Of a stretch of 64,000 nucleotides of DNA, positions 10,033-20,455 are shown piece after piece. The notes beneath the pieces are model-generated. The model saw nothing but the letters and a program-made list of their open reading frames with translations. It had not been told where the DNA came from and searched no databases. How positions within the stretch are numbered: the first letter of the stretch is position 1; each line of letters begins with the position of its first letter. Source of the stretch: Pyrenochaeta sp. MPI-SDFR-AT-0127. Lineage: Eukaryota; Ascomycota; Dothideomycetes; Pleosporales; Cucurbitariaceae. The stretch is taken from positions 1-64,000 of the forward strand of contig JAGTJM010000089.1 in the NCBI GenBank assembly GCA_020747015.1. Direction: 5' to 3'. A program made the translations under genes and the position numbers.

Positions 10033-10933
10033 ATGGAGCCATGCAATAGCTGTATCCAGGTACCACGTGCGGTTCCAGACGCTGATTGAGGCAGCCGCTA
10101 ATAGCAAAGTCAAGGGCACCATCCACGAAGGCCAACCCCAGGGCAGAGAGGAGATAGTTCACGGCCTCAACACGTACGTGGTCGGGAACCGAAGCGACCC
10201 GCGTGCCATCGTGGTCATGTATTCGGATATCTTCGGCCTGCTGCTCCCCAACAACAAGCTCATTGCCGATACGTATGCCAAGAGCGGAGAGTATCTGGTC
10301 TATCTTCCGGATTTTTTCGAGGGCGACCCCGTGCCGCTCAAGGTGGCCGACGTGATGATCCCCGTCGACGCAGCCAAGCAGTCGACCTTCGCCAAATACA
10401 CGGGCCTTCTCGCCAGCATGCCGACGTTACTCATGTGGATGGGGAGGCACAAGCATGCATCGACAGACAAGGTCTGCATCGAGTTCCTGCAAAAGTTGCG
10501 CCGTGACACTCCCAGAGGTCGCAAGATCGGCATGGTCGGCTTCTGCTGGGGAGGGAGGTATGCGGTCCGAGCAGGGCTGGCCAGCAACGTGGTCGAGGTT
10601 GACGGCGAGAAGGTGACGCTGGTGGATGCGGTGGTGGCGTTGCACCCGAGCAACATGGTCGTCCCCGCGGACATCGGGGCGCTGGCCGTGCCTACCAGCT
10701 TCGGCTGGGGCGTCGAGGACAGCGTTGTGAGCTTTGACCAGAAGACCAAGGTGGAGGAGACGCACGCCAGAGCCGTGGCCGCAGGAGGCGAGGTGCCCGT
10801 GACGGAACACAAGACCTATAAGCCCGGTCGCCATGGGTTCGGCGTACGCGGCAACCCCGATGACCCGGCGGAGAGGGCGTGTCTCGAAGGCACAGAGAAG
10901 CAAGTGCTGGCCTGGTTCCAGCGGTGGCTCTAG
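10033..10933 (+). CDS. Dienelactone hydrolase family protein
   Basis: Alpha/beta hydrolase of the dienelactone hydrolase family, cytosolic, probably acting on a lactone or ester. Visible landmarks: the H-G-L-N-T-Y-V-V-G entry strand, Y-S-D-I-F-G, the nucleophile elbow G-F-C-W-G-G with catalytic Cys (codon at 10544), an Asp in W-G-V-E-D, and His in G-R-H-G-F. The long open frame has no ATG at its 5' end. The best start is ATG 10033 with a 58-bp intron 10052-10109 (GTATCC...AAAG), joining M-E-P-C-N-S to F-K-G-T-I-H-E-G and restoring the family's Cys-rich N-terminus and H-x-G-x-P-x-G motif; product ~280 residues. A 31-nt intron (10060-10090) is an alternative but very short. The frame is otherwise intact. 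Adjacent and divergent to the Zn2Cys6 gene. Confidence 0.85.
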
Positions 10934-11061
10934 CAAGGCATGTTCCATAGTCTAGCAGAATGTTCAGATATTCCGCGTTGAAAATCTATAAAAACGCACA
11001 TCGCATCGAACGAGTGGGCGGGTGGTTTTGGAGCTTCGTTTCGAAGGATCGAGGAACCGGT

Positions 11062-11664
11062 CTACAAATCGTGACTGTCGCAGCTTGCCACCGTTCTCTT
11101 TGTCGATTGTTCTGGAATGTAGACCTTCGGAAGCCGAAGCTTGATGCTGTGAACATCCTGGGCGTGTCTTTTAAAATGCAGAACACCCTCCAATGGCACC
11201 CCCTCTTTTCGGCATGTTGGATGGGGGCAGGTGATCATCGCGTCCGGTGCGAAGCGGCGGAGGTGCTCGTCTTCGATATGGTCCATCATCTTCGCCACCC
11301 GACTGTAACAGAACATCCGCTGGGCGAGGGGTAGGCCCTCGTCGCCTATGCAGAGTAGGCACTGGCGAGGGTCGCACACCAAGGGAAACGAAGAGGCCGA
11401 GGGACTGTCCTCTTGCTTCGTCTGGGGCGCTACTGGGTCAAAAGCGATGGGACGTCGCCGGATTTCTCGATGGCGGCACAATTTCGTCATGGTTCGAATC
11501 AGCTCGCATCGCTGCTCCAAAGCGCCGGGCTCGTACAGATTACGGGGGGCTCTGCAAAGCATACTCGCGATGCAAGCCCGCTCTTCAAGCGCGTAGGTGG
11601 TGGCAGCGGGTTCAGCCTCATTTACTTCGTGGGCCAGGTAACCGGGATCGCGAGGGTCGCGTTC
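11062..11664 (-). pseudogene. C-terminal fragment of a DUF3435/FluG-type protein with C2H2 region
   Basis: The open frame (ATG at 11562, open back to a stop at 11665-11667) encodes the zinc-binding tail typical of fungal DUF3435/FluG-domain proteins: F-P-L-V-C-x4-Q-C-L-x-C-I-G-D-E, then R-M-F-C-Y-S-R, K-M-M-D-H, and C-P-H-P-T-C...H-F-K-R-H. The upstream recombinase-like body of the family is absent; the frame meets a stop and then the AT-rich repeat block begins at ~11.7 kb. It is therefore a 5'-truncated remnant, probably cut by repeat insertion. DUF3435 also defines Starship captain recombinases, but this tail alone does not show captain status. Confidence 0.6.
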
Positions 11665-12094
11665 TTACTAGGGTATAATGGCTAGTGCGCGCTCGCTAAC
11701 TAAGGATCGTCGCAGCTAGGGTGGCCGATGGGTAGGGGTTGGGTTACCCCGCGGGTTACCTCTTATTTTAGCTATAACTTTCCTAGATTATAACGTAATT
11801 TAATAACTTTTAGCTTATTTTATAGATCTAATCTATATCTATAACTTTTATATATAAAATTTCTTTTTAAAAAAATAATTACGTAAGTTATTAAGGTTTT
11901 AAAGCGTGGGTACTGGTGGCCTAATTAAGTGGGTATCGAAAAATGGGTATTGAAATAACTGACGTAATAAAAGATATATTACGTAATTAAAATTCTAGAT
12001 TTATAGATCTAGCTAATAGCTATAAAATAAACTAAAATTTACCTAATTTGGATTAGTATTGATAGAGGAATAAATAAAAGAAAGATTAGGGGGT

Positions 12095-12299
12095 TATCAG
12101 AATTTAATGAATGTTTTGGTCAGAAGTGGATTTTTCTTTATTTTTGTTACCTATTTTCTCCTTTTATAGAGTGTGTGTGTGCTAAGTGGTTACACCCGAG
12201 CTTTATGCTATAATACAGTATCGCGTACCCTAGCTGCTGTGCTGTAGATCTACCAGCATACTCTTTCCGGGCACGCACCTTATATCTAACAATCTGACA
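12095..12299 (-). repeat. Copia-family LTR copy A (solo)
   Basis: 205 bp closely matching the two LTRs of the copia element at 20237-25550. Read on the minus strand it starts TGTCAGA and ends TCTGATA. It keeps GTGTGTGTG and other TG/CA-rich stretches that are RIP-mutated in copy B. No copia internal sequence adjoins it; a different LTR begins directly after it at 12301. Best read as a solo LTR at the left margin of the block. Confidence 0.8.
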
Positions 12300-12300
12300 A

Positions 12301-12539
12301 TAGGAGTACGCGCTATAGTAGATAACTAAGAATACCTCTATTTCTATAGGTCTAGTATAGAAGGATAAGAAGAACTTATCCTACTATCTACTACTAAAGA
12401 GCTATACTTATATATAGAGAAATAGGGGTAATAGGGCCTAATTAGGACGGTATTAGAGATAGGTCTAATATCCTCTAAATAACCCTCCCTTCTTATAGGA
12501 ACGCGTATACGTCTCTATTTCTATATAACGTTTATTATA
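12301..12539 (-). repeat. Second-family solo LTR, RIP-mutated copy
   Basis: About 239 bp homologous to 41436-41674, aligned end to end with almost only C/T and G/A differences. Its minus-strand ends correspond to TGTAACGAAC...CTCCCA in the less mutated copy. No internal retrotransposon sequence is recognised next to it. It abuts the copia-type LTR A. Confidence 0.75.
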
Positions 12540-14430
12540 GTAGTAGCACTATAATTACTCTAGATTTAATTAGAATTAATAGAAGAGATAGTAAGCTAGA
12601 TATCTACTTTATTTAAAGCTAAAAGAGTAGCGTTATATTAAGCTATTATACGATAAGATAAAAGAGGTACGTAAACTTAGTAGGGTACAGCGCTCGCTTA
12701 CCTACGGCGCTTACTTACTAGGTACGTTAGAAATAAAAAATAATTCTTATATAAATTTAGTAATAATAACTATTCTCTAAACTTTATATAATAAATAAAC
12801 TTACTCTAAGTTTTTATCTAGACTATATTATAGTAAGTAGGAAGAAGGCCTTAGGGCTATAATATAGCGACGGCTGCGCGTACTAGTTATAATAGCTACT
12901 AGTATAGGTAAGAGTATACTATTTATACTACCCGCGTCCGTCTTACTAGGCGGTATTACTATTATTATTACTCTATTAAACGCCTTACGAGACGATCTAT
13001 AGGACCGCTATAACCTACTTAGTATTCTCTACGCTAAGTAGGATAGAAGAAGACTACCTTACTAGGCTTAAATTATACTAGTTACTCTAGAGAGTATAGT
13101 TATAAAGGGATTTAGTAGGTTTATTAATAAGAAGCTGTCGCGGAAGAAGATCTCTCTACTTAAGTATAAGTAAAGGAGTAATCTAACTAATTACGTAGAA
13201 TAGAAGTATAGAGGATATACTAAGCAAGAAGATAGATTAGATTAAGTATTCTCTAATCCTAAGGGTATATAGTTTAGACTTCGTAACTTAGCTTTCTTAG
13301 CTAGAGATTAATCTTATCTACTAATCTTTCTCTAAGCTTAGCGCACTCCTATAGAAGCGTATACTATATTAGCTAGATTATATTATAATAGATAGGTGCC
13401 ACGTACTACTAGAGTTAATAGAGGACTAGCGACTAGTTATCTTTAAGATAATAGAGATAGTAGAGAAGGGGACGCAGGTTATCTACCTAACTATAACTTT
13501 ACTACTAACGCTACAGCCCGCCTTCTTCTAGACCGCAGGGCTTAATACCTAGACTATAACTATATACCGCAACGAACGCACTACGTAGGTAAATATTGCG
13601 TACTAGGTACTAGAGTATATACGCGGTATACTAGATAAGGTACTTATTAAGCTTATAGCTACGAAGAGGAGGAAGTATAGACTAGAGGCGTAGATTATTA
13701 TCTACCGTCTAATAGTAGATAAGACTAAGCGGCTTACGACCTTCTATAGTGCTCTACCTACTACCGCTAGATAGATATAGATAAGGAGAAGGCACGTATA
13801 GTGTGAAGCTTTACCTTAGGTATAGAGAAGCTCTATATAGCTACTAATATACTAGGCCTTAGGCTTAACGCTGCAGAGGTCTAAGTAGTAATCTACGTTA
13901 CTATATATCTTCTATTACTCTAATATATATAAGAGAGCGGCCGGGCTAGGTAAACGAGGCTAGATAGTAAGTTAATTATTCTAAGAGTGTGCTATCTAAT
14001 AAAAGAGGGGAGGGTAAAGAAGGCGCTTAGCTATAAGTTAGAGCACCCTATAAAGGAGTTCCTAACTGTCGAATTATACTAGAGAATCGCGATAGATAGG
14101 TATATAGATAGTAGAATAAATAGGCAGTAAGGCGTCGAAGAAGAGTAGGAAGAGCTAGAGGCGACGTATACTAATAACGCAGCGGCTACAGTAGAGGAGC
14201 AGCGTAGAGAGCTTAAGTAAGCTATAGCCGTGGAAGAGTGGAGAATTAAGATCTAGTAGTAGCGAAGGATAGAGTAAGTAATATATAAGCTAGAGCGGCT
14301 AGAGTAGCACTTTTAGCACTAGAGTAACGCGTGCGCTATCTATATAGTTACTTAAGTAGACCTAGTCTAGAGGAAGATAATAGTTAGAGGAGGAAATAGA
14401 CTAATTAGGGTTTAAGAAATTAGATTAGTA
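12540..14430 (+). pseudogene. RecQ-like DNA helicase relic, RIP-degraded
   Basis: Despite many TAG/TAA stops, helicase motifs follow in the right order on the plus strand: the Walker A region A-T-S-I-G-K-S-I-L-F near 12,890-12,930, I-I-L-V-T-L-E-S near 13,080, G-T-Q-V-I-Y-L-T (motif III, T-A-T lost) near 13,475, and the motif VI block E-S-G-R-A-G at ~13,933-13,950. These match multicopy fungal RecQ-type helicases, which are often subtelomeric or repeat-associated. Substitutions are consistent with C-to-T changes on either strand. Limits are approximate; no function remains. Confidence 0.7.
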
Positions 14431-17400
14431 ATATAAATTTAGGCTTTTTAGGCTTTTCTATATATTATTATCTTAAATTCTAGTGCGAGTATCTTTAAGG
14501 AATAGCTTATTATTATTAGAATTCTAGACGGCGTAAGGTCTTATCTAGTTAGAGGGTTCGCTACCTATAAATATAAGTATACTAAAAAGGAAAGGCAGAG
14601 TAAGGTTAGACCCCTTATTTAATTACTTATTTAATAGCTACTATACCTTTGGTTAAAGCGGATTTATTAGAAGAAAGGGGCTTATTTAATTATAGATTTA
14701 ATTAAATAATTTATTAGGAACACTATATATAAACTCTATAGAACTAGATTTATTTTTATTAGTAGGGGTTTCTAGAAATATACTGTAATTACCTTAGTAG
14801 TACCCCTATAGTGCGTAGACTATATATACTACTTTCACCTAATACTATAGTATAGCTTCTGTTAGGCAAACGTTATCCTATAATATAAGGCCTTAGTATA
14901 GCACTATTAACCTCTAATTCGTTATCCGAAACGGATACACTTATCCTAACTATATATAGAGATATATATAAAGACGAGAAAGTTTATAGAAACTACCTTA
15001 GCCTACTACTAGGTTAATCTAATACTATTAGCTTAGTAAGAATATAACAGTAGGCTATAAAGGAAAACTCTAAGGAATCTTTATAGCTACCTACTCTTCT
15101 AAAGCCTCTCCCTCGTCCTACCGCTATAGAACTTAAAGTTAGGAGCTTTAATAGACGTAATAAAGGTATCTATATTAGTTTTCTTCTTCCTTAGATCTTA
15201 TAACTATTTTATTAACTACTGCGAAGAATATTAGTATAAGGTCGCTAGCGTAATCGGCACCTTAAATCGTTCGCATAAGCGAATTATTCGGGCCCTAACC
15301 CTACTAAGAACCTAAAATATTCACACGTGAATATTACTACATCTACTTTATAATAATTTCTAAAAATTAACTATAAGCTCTTATATATATATTATAGTAC
15401 CTATTAAGGTGTAAACTTTTAGGTTTTTAGTAGGGTTAGGGCCTAAATAATTAGCTTATACGAACGATTCGCTTATAAAGTACGTTATATATTTAGGTCC
15501 TATAGGTAATTATAAACTTATAGGAGGCTGATTAGATCTTAGGCTATTAGGGGACTTTCCTTACTACTAAAATTAAACCTAAGCTTTAAATACTAGGCTA
15601 GTTCTTACTAGTAGACTTCGATACTATCACTAAGTTATCCTACGTTAATATATTAATTATTAATGAGAAAGAATAAGGTATCGCTAGGGATTATAGCCTA
15701 TAGTAGGCCTAGCCTAAAGCGCCTAAGAAACTCTATAGCTTATTATAGTTAACCCTGCGTCTCTATATAGTCTGTTTTATACTCTATATAGTTATATTAG
15801 GCTTTACTATCGTAACCTTAGGCGAGACGTACCCTAAGGATAATAATAAGGCTTAAACTAAGCTAATCGGCCTAAGCGTTATATTTACGCTATTTAGCTA
15901 GGCGATTTAGACTTTAGAAGCGATAGTAGAGGCCCCTAAGTCCTTATAGGAGGCACGTCTACTAAAGTAGATATTTCTTAATAGCTTATATTTAATATAG
16001 GATTATAAAGTAGCTCTATAATAATTAGGGAGGTTAGAAATATTTATATAATAATAAGCGACTTTATATACTACTAGCGACCCTATCCGCCCTAGGTATA
16101 ATAAGGTAGTATAATATAAAATAAAGTATAATTAATTACTATTACTAAGGCTATAATACTAGACCTAATAGACTAAAGGTACGGGTCTTAATAAAGCTAT
16201 ACCTATTTATTAATCGTTACCTTAGCTACTAAAGGAAGTAGTTAGGATAGTTAGGTAGTTAAGGAATAGATCTCTTATTATTATTATAGCACTAGCTAAG
16301 TCTTTACTTAGAGAGAAAAAGAGCGGTAAGGTAATTATAAGTATTAAGACTATTCTTAGTAAAAGGGTATATTAACCCGTCTCTATTAATATCCTATCTC
16401 TCTAGCTCACTAGAGTCTTATACTATAATACTAACTACGATACTAGTAGGTCCTAATCTTATTTATAGTAAATAATAGTCTTAGGTCTTTCTATTAATAA
16501 ACGGAACCTCCCCTTAATAGCTTATAGTAAGCTTTTAGGGCTTATATTTTGTATTAATAAGGGGAACTTTCTAATAAACCTTACTCTTACCTTAGCTACG
16601 AGCACCTAGTATATAAATTTATATATTTAAAGGTTATATTTTATTATATAATTATAAGACTATAAAGTCAGTAGCTGTATAATCTTATTAGCGATACGAG
16701 GACTAGGCTAACTTACGGGTAAGATCTTACCTAATAGTAGTATAGGCTTCTAAATAGGCCCTATAGGCCTAGTTATAAGATACTATCCCTTAGCCTATTA
16801 TAAATATTACTCCTACTCTAAGAAAGAGAAGTAGAATCTCCTAACTAAAAACGCCTTCTAGTTATTCTTACTAGAATTCCTTTTTCTACTTACCTAAATC
16901 GTCCTTACCCTCGCTATAATATTATCTCTTACTCTATCTTCCTCTATATCTCTAGTACTATTTATACTTACAGTAGCTTCGCTAACTAGAAGTTTTATCT
17001 ATAGGGAGGTATCTTCTTAGAATAAATAGACTATAGGCTAGACTATCTAGATAAGTAGCGGCCTTATCTAAGAGCACGCCGCGTCTAATGCGAGTGAAGT
17101 ATTAGAATATCTTAGTATTCCTTATATAAATCTACTAATTAGTAAACTTTAATTCTAGCCTCCTACACCCTTTAATAGGAACTAGAATATTAATGTAACG
17201 AGTTTTATAAATAAAGCTTATCTCTATTTTATAACTTTTAGAGGCTAATAAGGTAATAGGGGTTTTCCTGCGTAGCTAAAAGCCTCCTCTTAGCCTCTCG
17301 TATTAATTTAGACTTAGTTTAAAGTCTCGGAATAACTGACGTAGTAGTCTATCTACTTTAAGAAGTAGAACCTACTAATAGTATAAGCGAAGACTATCTT

Positions 17401-20236
17401 ATATTAAATATATAGATAAAGCCCTAAATTAGTAAGTTAAAGAAAGTAGTCCTAGCTTAGATTTATAGAGGAGGTTTCGTCTCTAGTAATTAATTCTAAA
17501 TCCTTAGTTATTACCGCTAATACCGTATAGGTAGCTCTATTATACCGTAGTATAATAGCTAATTTATTATAGAGGAGGAGGATATCGTCGTTATTATAAT
17601 AAAGTAAGGACGCCTTAAGAGATAATCTATACTTACGTACTATTTACCCCTATCCCTAAATACTTATAAAACCTACTACTATAGTCGCGTAGTACTAGTA
17701 AGTGTTAACGATATTCTAGCTACCGGCTAACTATCTTTAGATTTCCCGGAAACCCTAGTAGTATAGCTAATCTAGGACTCTTAGATTAGAGAATAGTAGT
17801 AGAGTAGATCTAGCGTAATATTAAAAACTTTAGCGGCGACCTAGACTGTATTACTCTATTTAGGGAATCTACTAGAGGAATCTTAGTCAACTACTACTCC
17901 TACGTATAGACCGCTAATACTATCGTGCAGGGCCTTATTTCGTAGAGTAGTACTACTACTAGCCTAGCGCAGCTAATAAAAGCGGAAGCGAGCATGAACT
18001 AGTTTAATATATTAGCTTTATTAGGCTATAGTAATTCGTTAAGCGACTATAATTAAGTATTTAAGTATATATAGGGTAAACTAGCGGCCGACTTACTTAG
18101 TATACTCCCTAGTATCGATAATAGTAGTATCCTTACTAGTATTCCTTATAGCCCTACTATTAATAAAGTCCTTATATTCTCTACCTATATTAATTATAAA
18201 GTTACTAACTTACCTATACTAGTTAGTAATATAGACTTTAAGGCGGGGTTATTTTACTTATTTACTCTAGAGGTACCTAATAATTAGTAGTATATCTTTA
18301 ATTAGAGAACGTTTATATATCTAGTCGCTAACTAGGCTTACTCTAGAATACTTAAAGGAGCTCCTACCTAGCGATACTATTATTTTAGTGAATTCCTAAA
18401 CCTAAGATTAACAATAAACCTACCTAGTAGGGCGTAGTATATATTAGAGGTATAGTGCCCCCTTTTTAAACTTATTTAATATAGCTTTTAGTATTCTACT
18501 ACCCCTATTATCCTTTTAAATAGAATAGCGCGAGTTAATAGCCTCTTAGATTCTAACCCTCTTTAGTATAACCTCTAGTACTATAATCGCTAACACGCTA
18601 GAGTAGGTTACTATTAGTAAGTATATACGCAGTGCCTAGGTAGTATTTACTAAAGACCTAGTTAACGGCCTTACTATATACGAAGATAGCTAGCTATAGT
18701 ATAACCTAAGTAACTAGACACTAATTAGAATTAGTTTCGATAATATAGTTAGTATAAATCTTACTATTAGAAATTAGTACGATGCGGGCTACCTACTATT
18801 AGAGGCCGATCTAAACTAAGATATTATACTAGTAAGTAAAAGTCTAGTAGTAATATTAGTTTATTAACCTTATCTACTCTTTTACACTTATCCTAAACCT
18901 ATTACGTAGGCACTACCTAAGGGCTAGATTATTAGTCCCCTAGACATAGGGTTAGGAATAATTAATTTAAGTTTAAATTAAGTCGTTATTAATAAATAAA
19001 TAGAACTACTTCTAGGACGTATCCTTAATTATGGACTAGAATATAGTCTATTTACGATTATCTTATTAGATTAAGCTAGCTTAAATTAATTATTCCTAAC
19101 TCTACCTAGATATAGCGACTAGAGCTAGGCTTACTAACGTACATCCCTTCGTAGCGGAATAACTACCGTAATAGATAAAATTATAGGTACTTAGACTTTA
19201 TAGTAATATAAAAATCTATACGCGCGTTAATAATCTAAAATTCCTCTTAACCTATATACTAAGATAACCCCTAAACCTATCTATATATATCTATATAAAA
19301 ATTATAGTTATATAGTCGCTTACTCTTCTAATCTATAAGAAGACCTTCTTTATAGTAATAATAAATCTCCCCTAATATTAAGCTACTACTATTATTTCTA
19401 TCTATTATAATATATACCTAGCTTTTATATATATCTAGGAATCTAATAGAAATACTTAGGAGCTATATATTAATATATTCTAGAAGAAGGCTTAGATTAA
19501 TTCTATAATTAAATTAGCTAGTATAATTTAGGAAGAGGAATTAAATACTTAGCCTACTAAGGATACTTATATTACTAGAGATACTACTACTATAGTAGAG
19601 CTTAAATTAGTAAAGCTAAATAGCTTTATAAAGTACAAGGTAAAGTAAAGGCCTAAGTACGCTTTACCTAGAGCTATAGATAATTTCTATTATTTTATTA
19701 ATAACGTAGTTTATAAGCGAGCTAGCTACGCCCTACTAGCGCGTTAATATTAAGACGATATTATAGACTTTATTACAGTTTATAGACTATCGTAGTATAC
19801 TAAATTATTTATTAGAATCGCTACTATTACTAGTACTATCTATCTTAACTATATATATACGAGTGTTATAGCTAGTCTACTTATAACGCCTATACCGCCT
19901 CTCTCCTCGTACCCTCTTCAACACGCTCTCGCTATTACTACGACTACTACCTGCCTATTTAGCTAATACTTCTTATATCTTACTAATAGTAAGAGTCTCC
20001 TCTATCTATATATATCGCCGCTTATAGCTCTTATACTTAGTAAGCTCTTTAATTACGCTCCTTATACGGGCCTATTCTACTTATAATAATACTATACTAT
20101 ATACTATCTACTAAGTACCTTTACTTAGCTATTAAACCTACTTATCTAATAAACTTATAGAAGACCTAGGGCGGTTTCTTACTTACTATTAAATAAGAGT
20201 ACTTTATACCTTAATTTCGCGGGCGTTATATAGTAT
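14431..20236. repeat. Unassigned RIP-degraded sequence
   Basis: No family could be assigned. One plus-strand frame around 15,755-16,000, read through its stops, is strongly hydrophobic (V-I-L-G-F-T-I-V-T-L-G) and then polar, so a membrane protein may have been present. A MITE (15265-15469) interrupts the stretch. Short inverted repeats at 14,620-14,690 contain TTATTTAATTA. The remainder is stop-rich in all frames. Confidence 0.5.
15265..15469. mobile_element. MITE nested in the RIP block
   Basis: ~205 bp with imperfect inverted termini of about 50 bp. The left end starts AATCGTTCGCATAAGC and the right end (reversed) AATCGTTCGTATAAGC; both continue to a shared GGCCCTAACCCTACTAA block. There is no coding capacity. 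The right arm is more TpA-shifted than the left. Exact ends and target duplication are not resolvable. Confidence 0.65.
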
Positions 20237-20442
20237 TATTAGAATTTAATAAATGTTTTAGTTAGAAGTGGATTTTTTCTTTATTTTTATTACCTATTTT
20301 CTCCTTTTATAGAGTATATATATACTAAGTAGTTACACCTGAGCTTTATACTATAATATAGTATCGCGTACCCTAGCTACTATACTATAGATCTACTAGC
20401 ATACTCTTTCTAGGCACGCACCTTATATCTAATAATCTAATA
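20237..20442 (-). repeat. Copia 3' LTR (copy B)
   Basis: 206 bp; most heavily RIP-mutated of the three LTRs. For example, the GTGTGTGTG stretch of copies A and C is TATATATAT here. Confidence 0.88.
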
Positions 20443-20455
20443 CACCCCCTTAGCT

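Noticed and set aside
10300..10948. Minus-strand frames of 170-173 codons opposite the dienelactone hydrolase
   Set aside because: Low-complexity antisense frames; the plus frame carries the catalytic motifs.
11720..11760. Telomere-like G-rich tract
   Set aside because: Irregular GGGTAGGGGTTGGG only; no regular TTAGGG array.
12095..20442. LTR A and LTR B as the two LTRs of one 8.3-kb element
   Set aside because: The copia polypurine tract and gag-pol lie on the other side of LTR B, and the A-B interval holds a helicase relic and a different solo LTR rather than copia genes.
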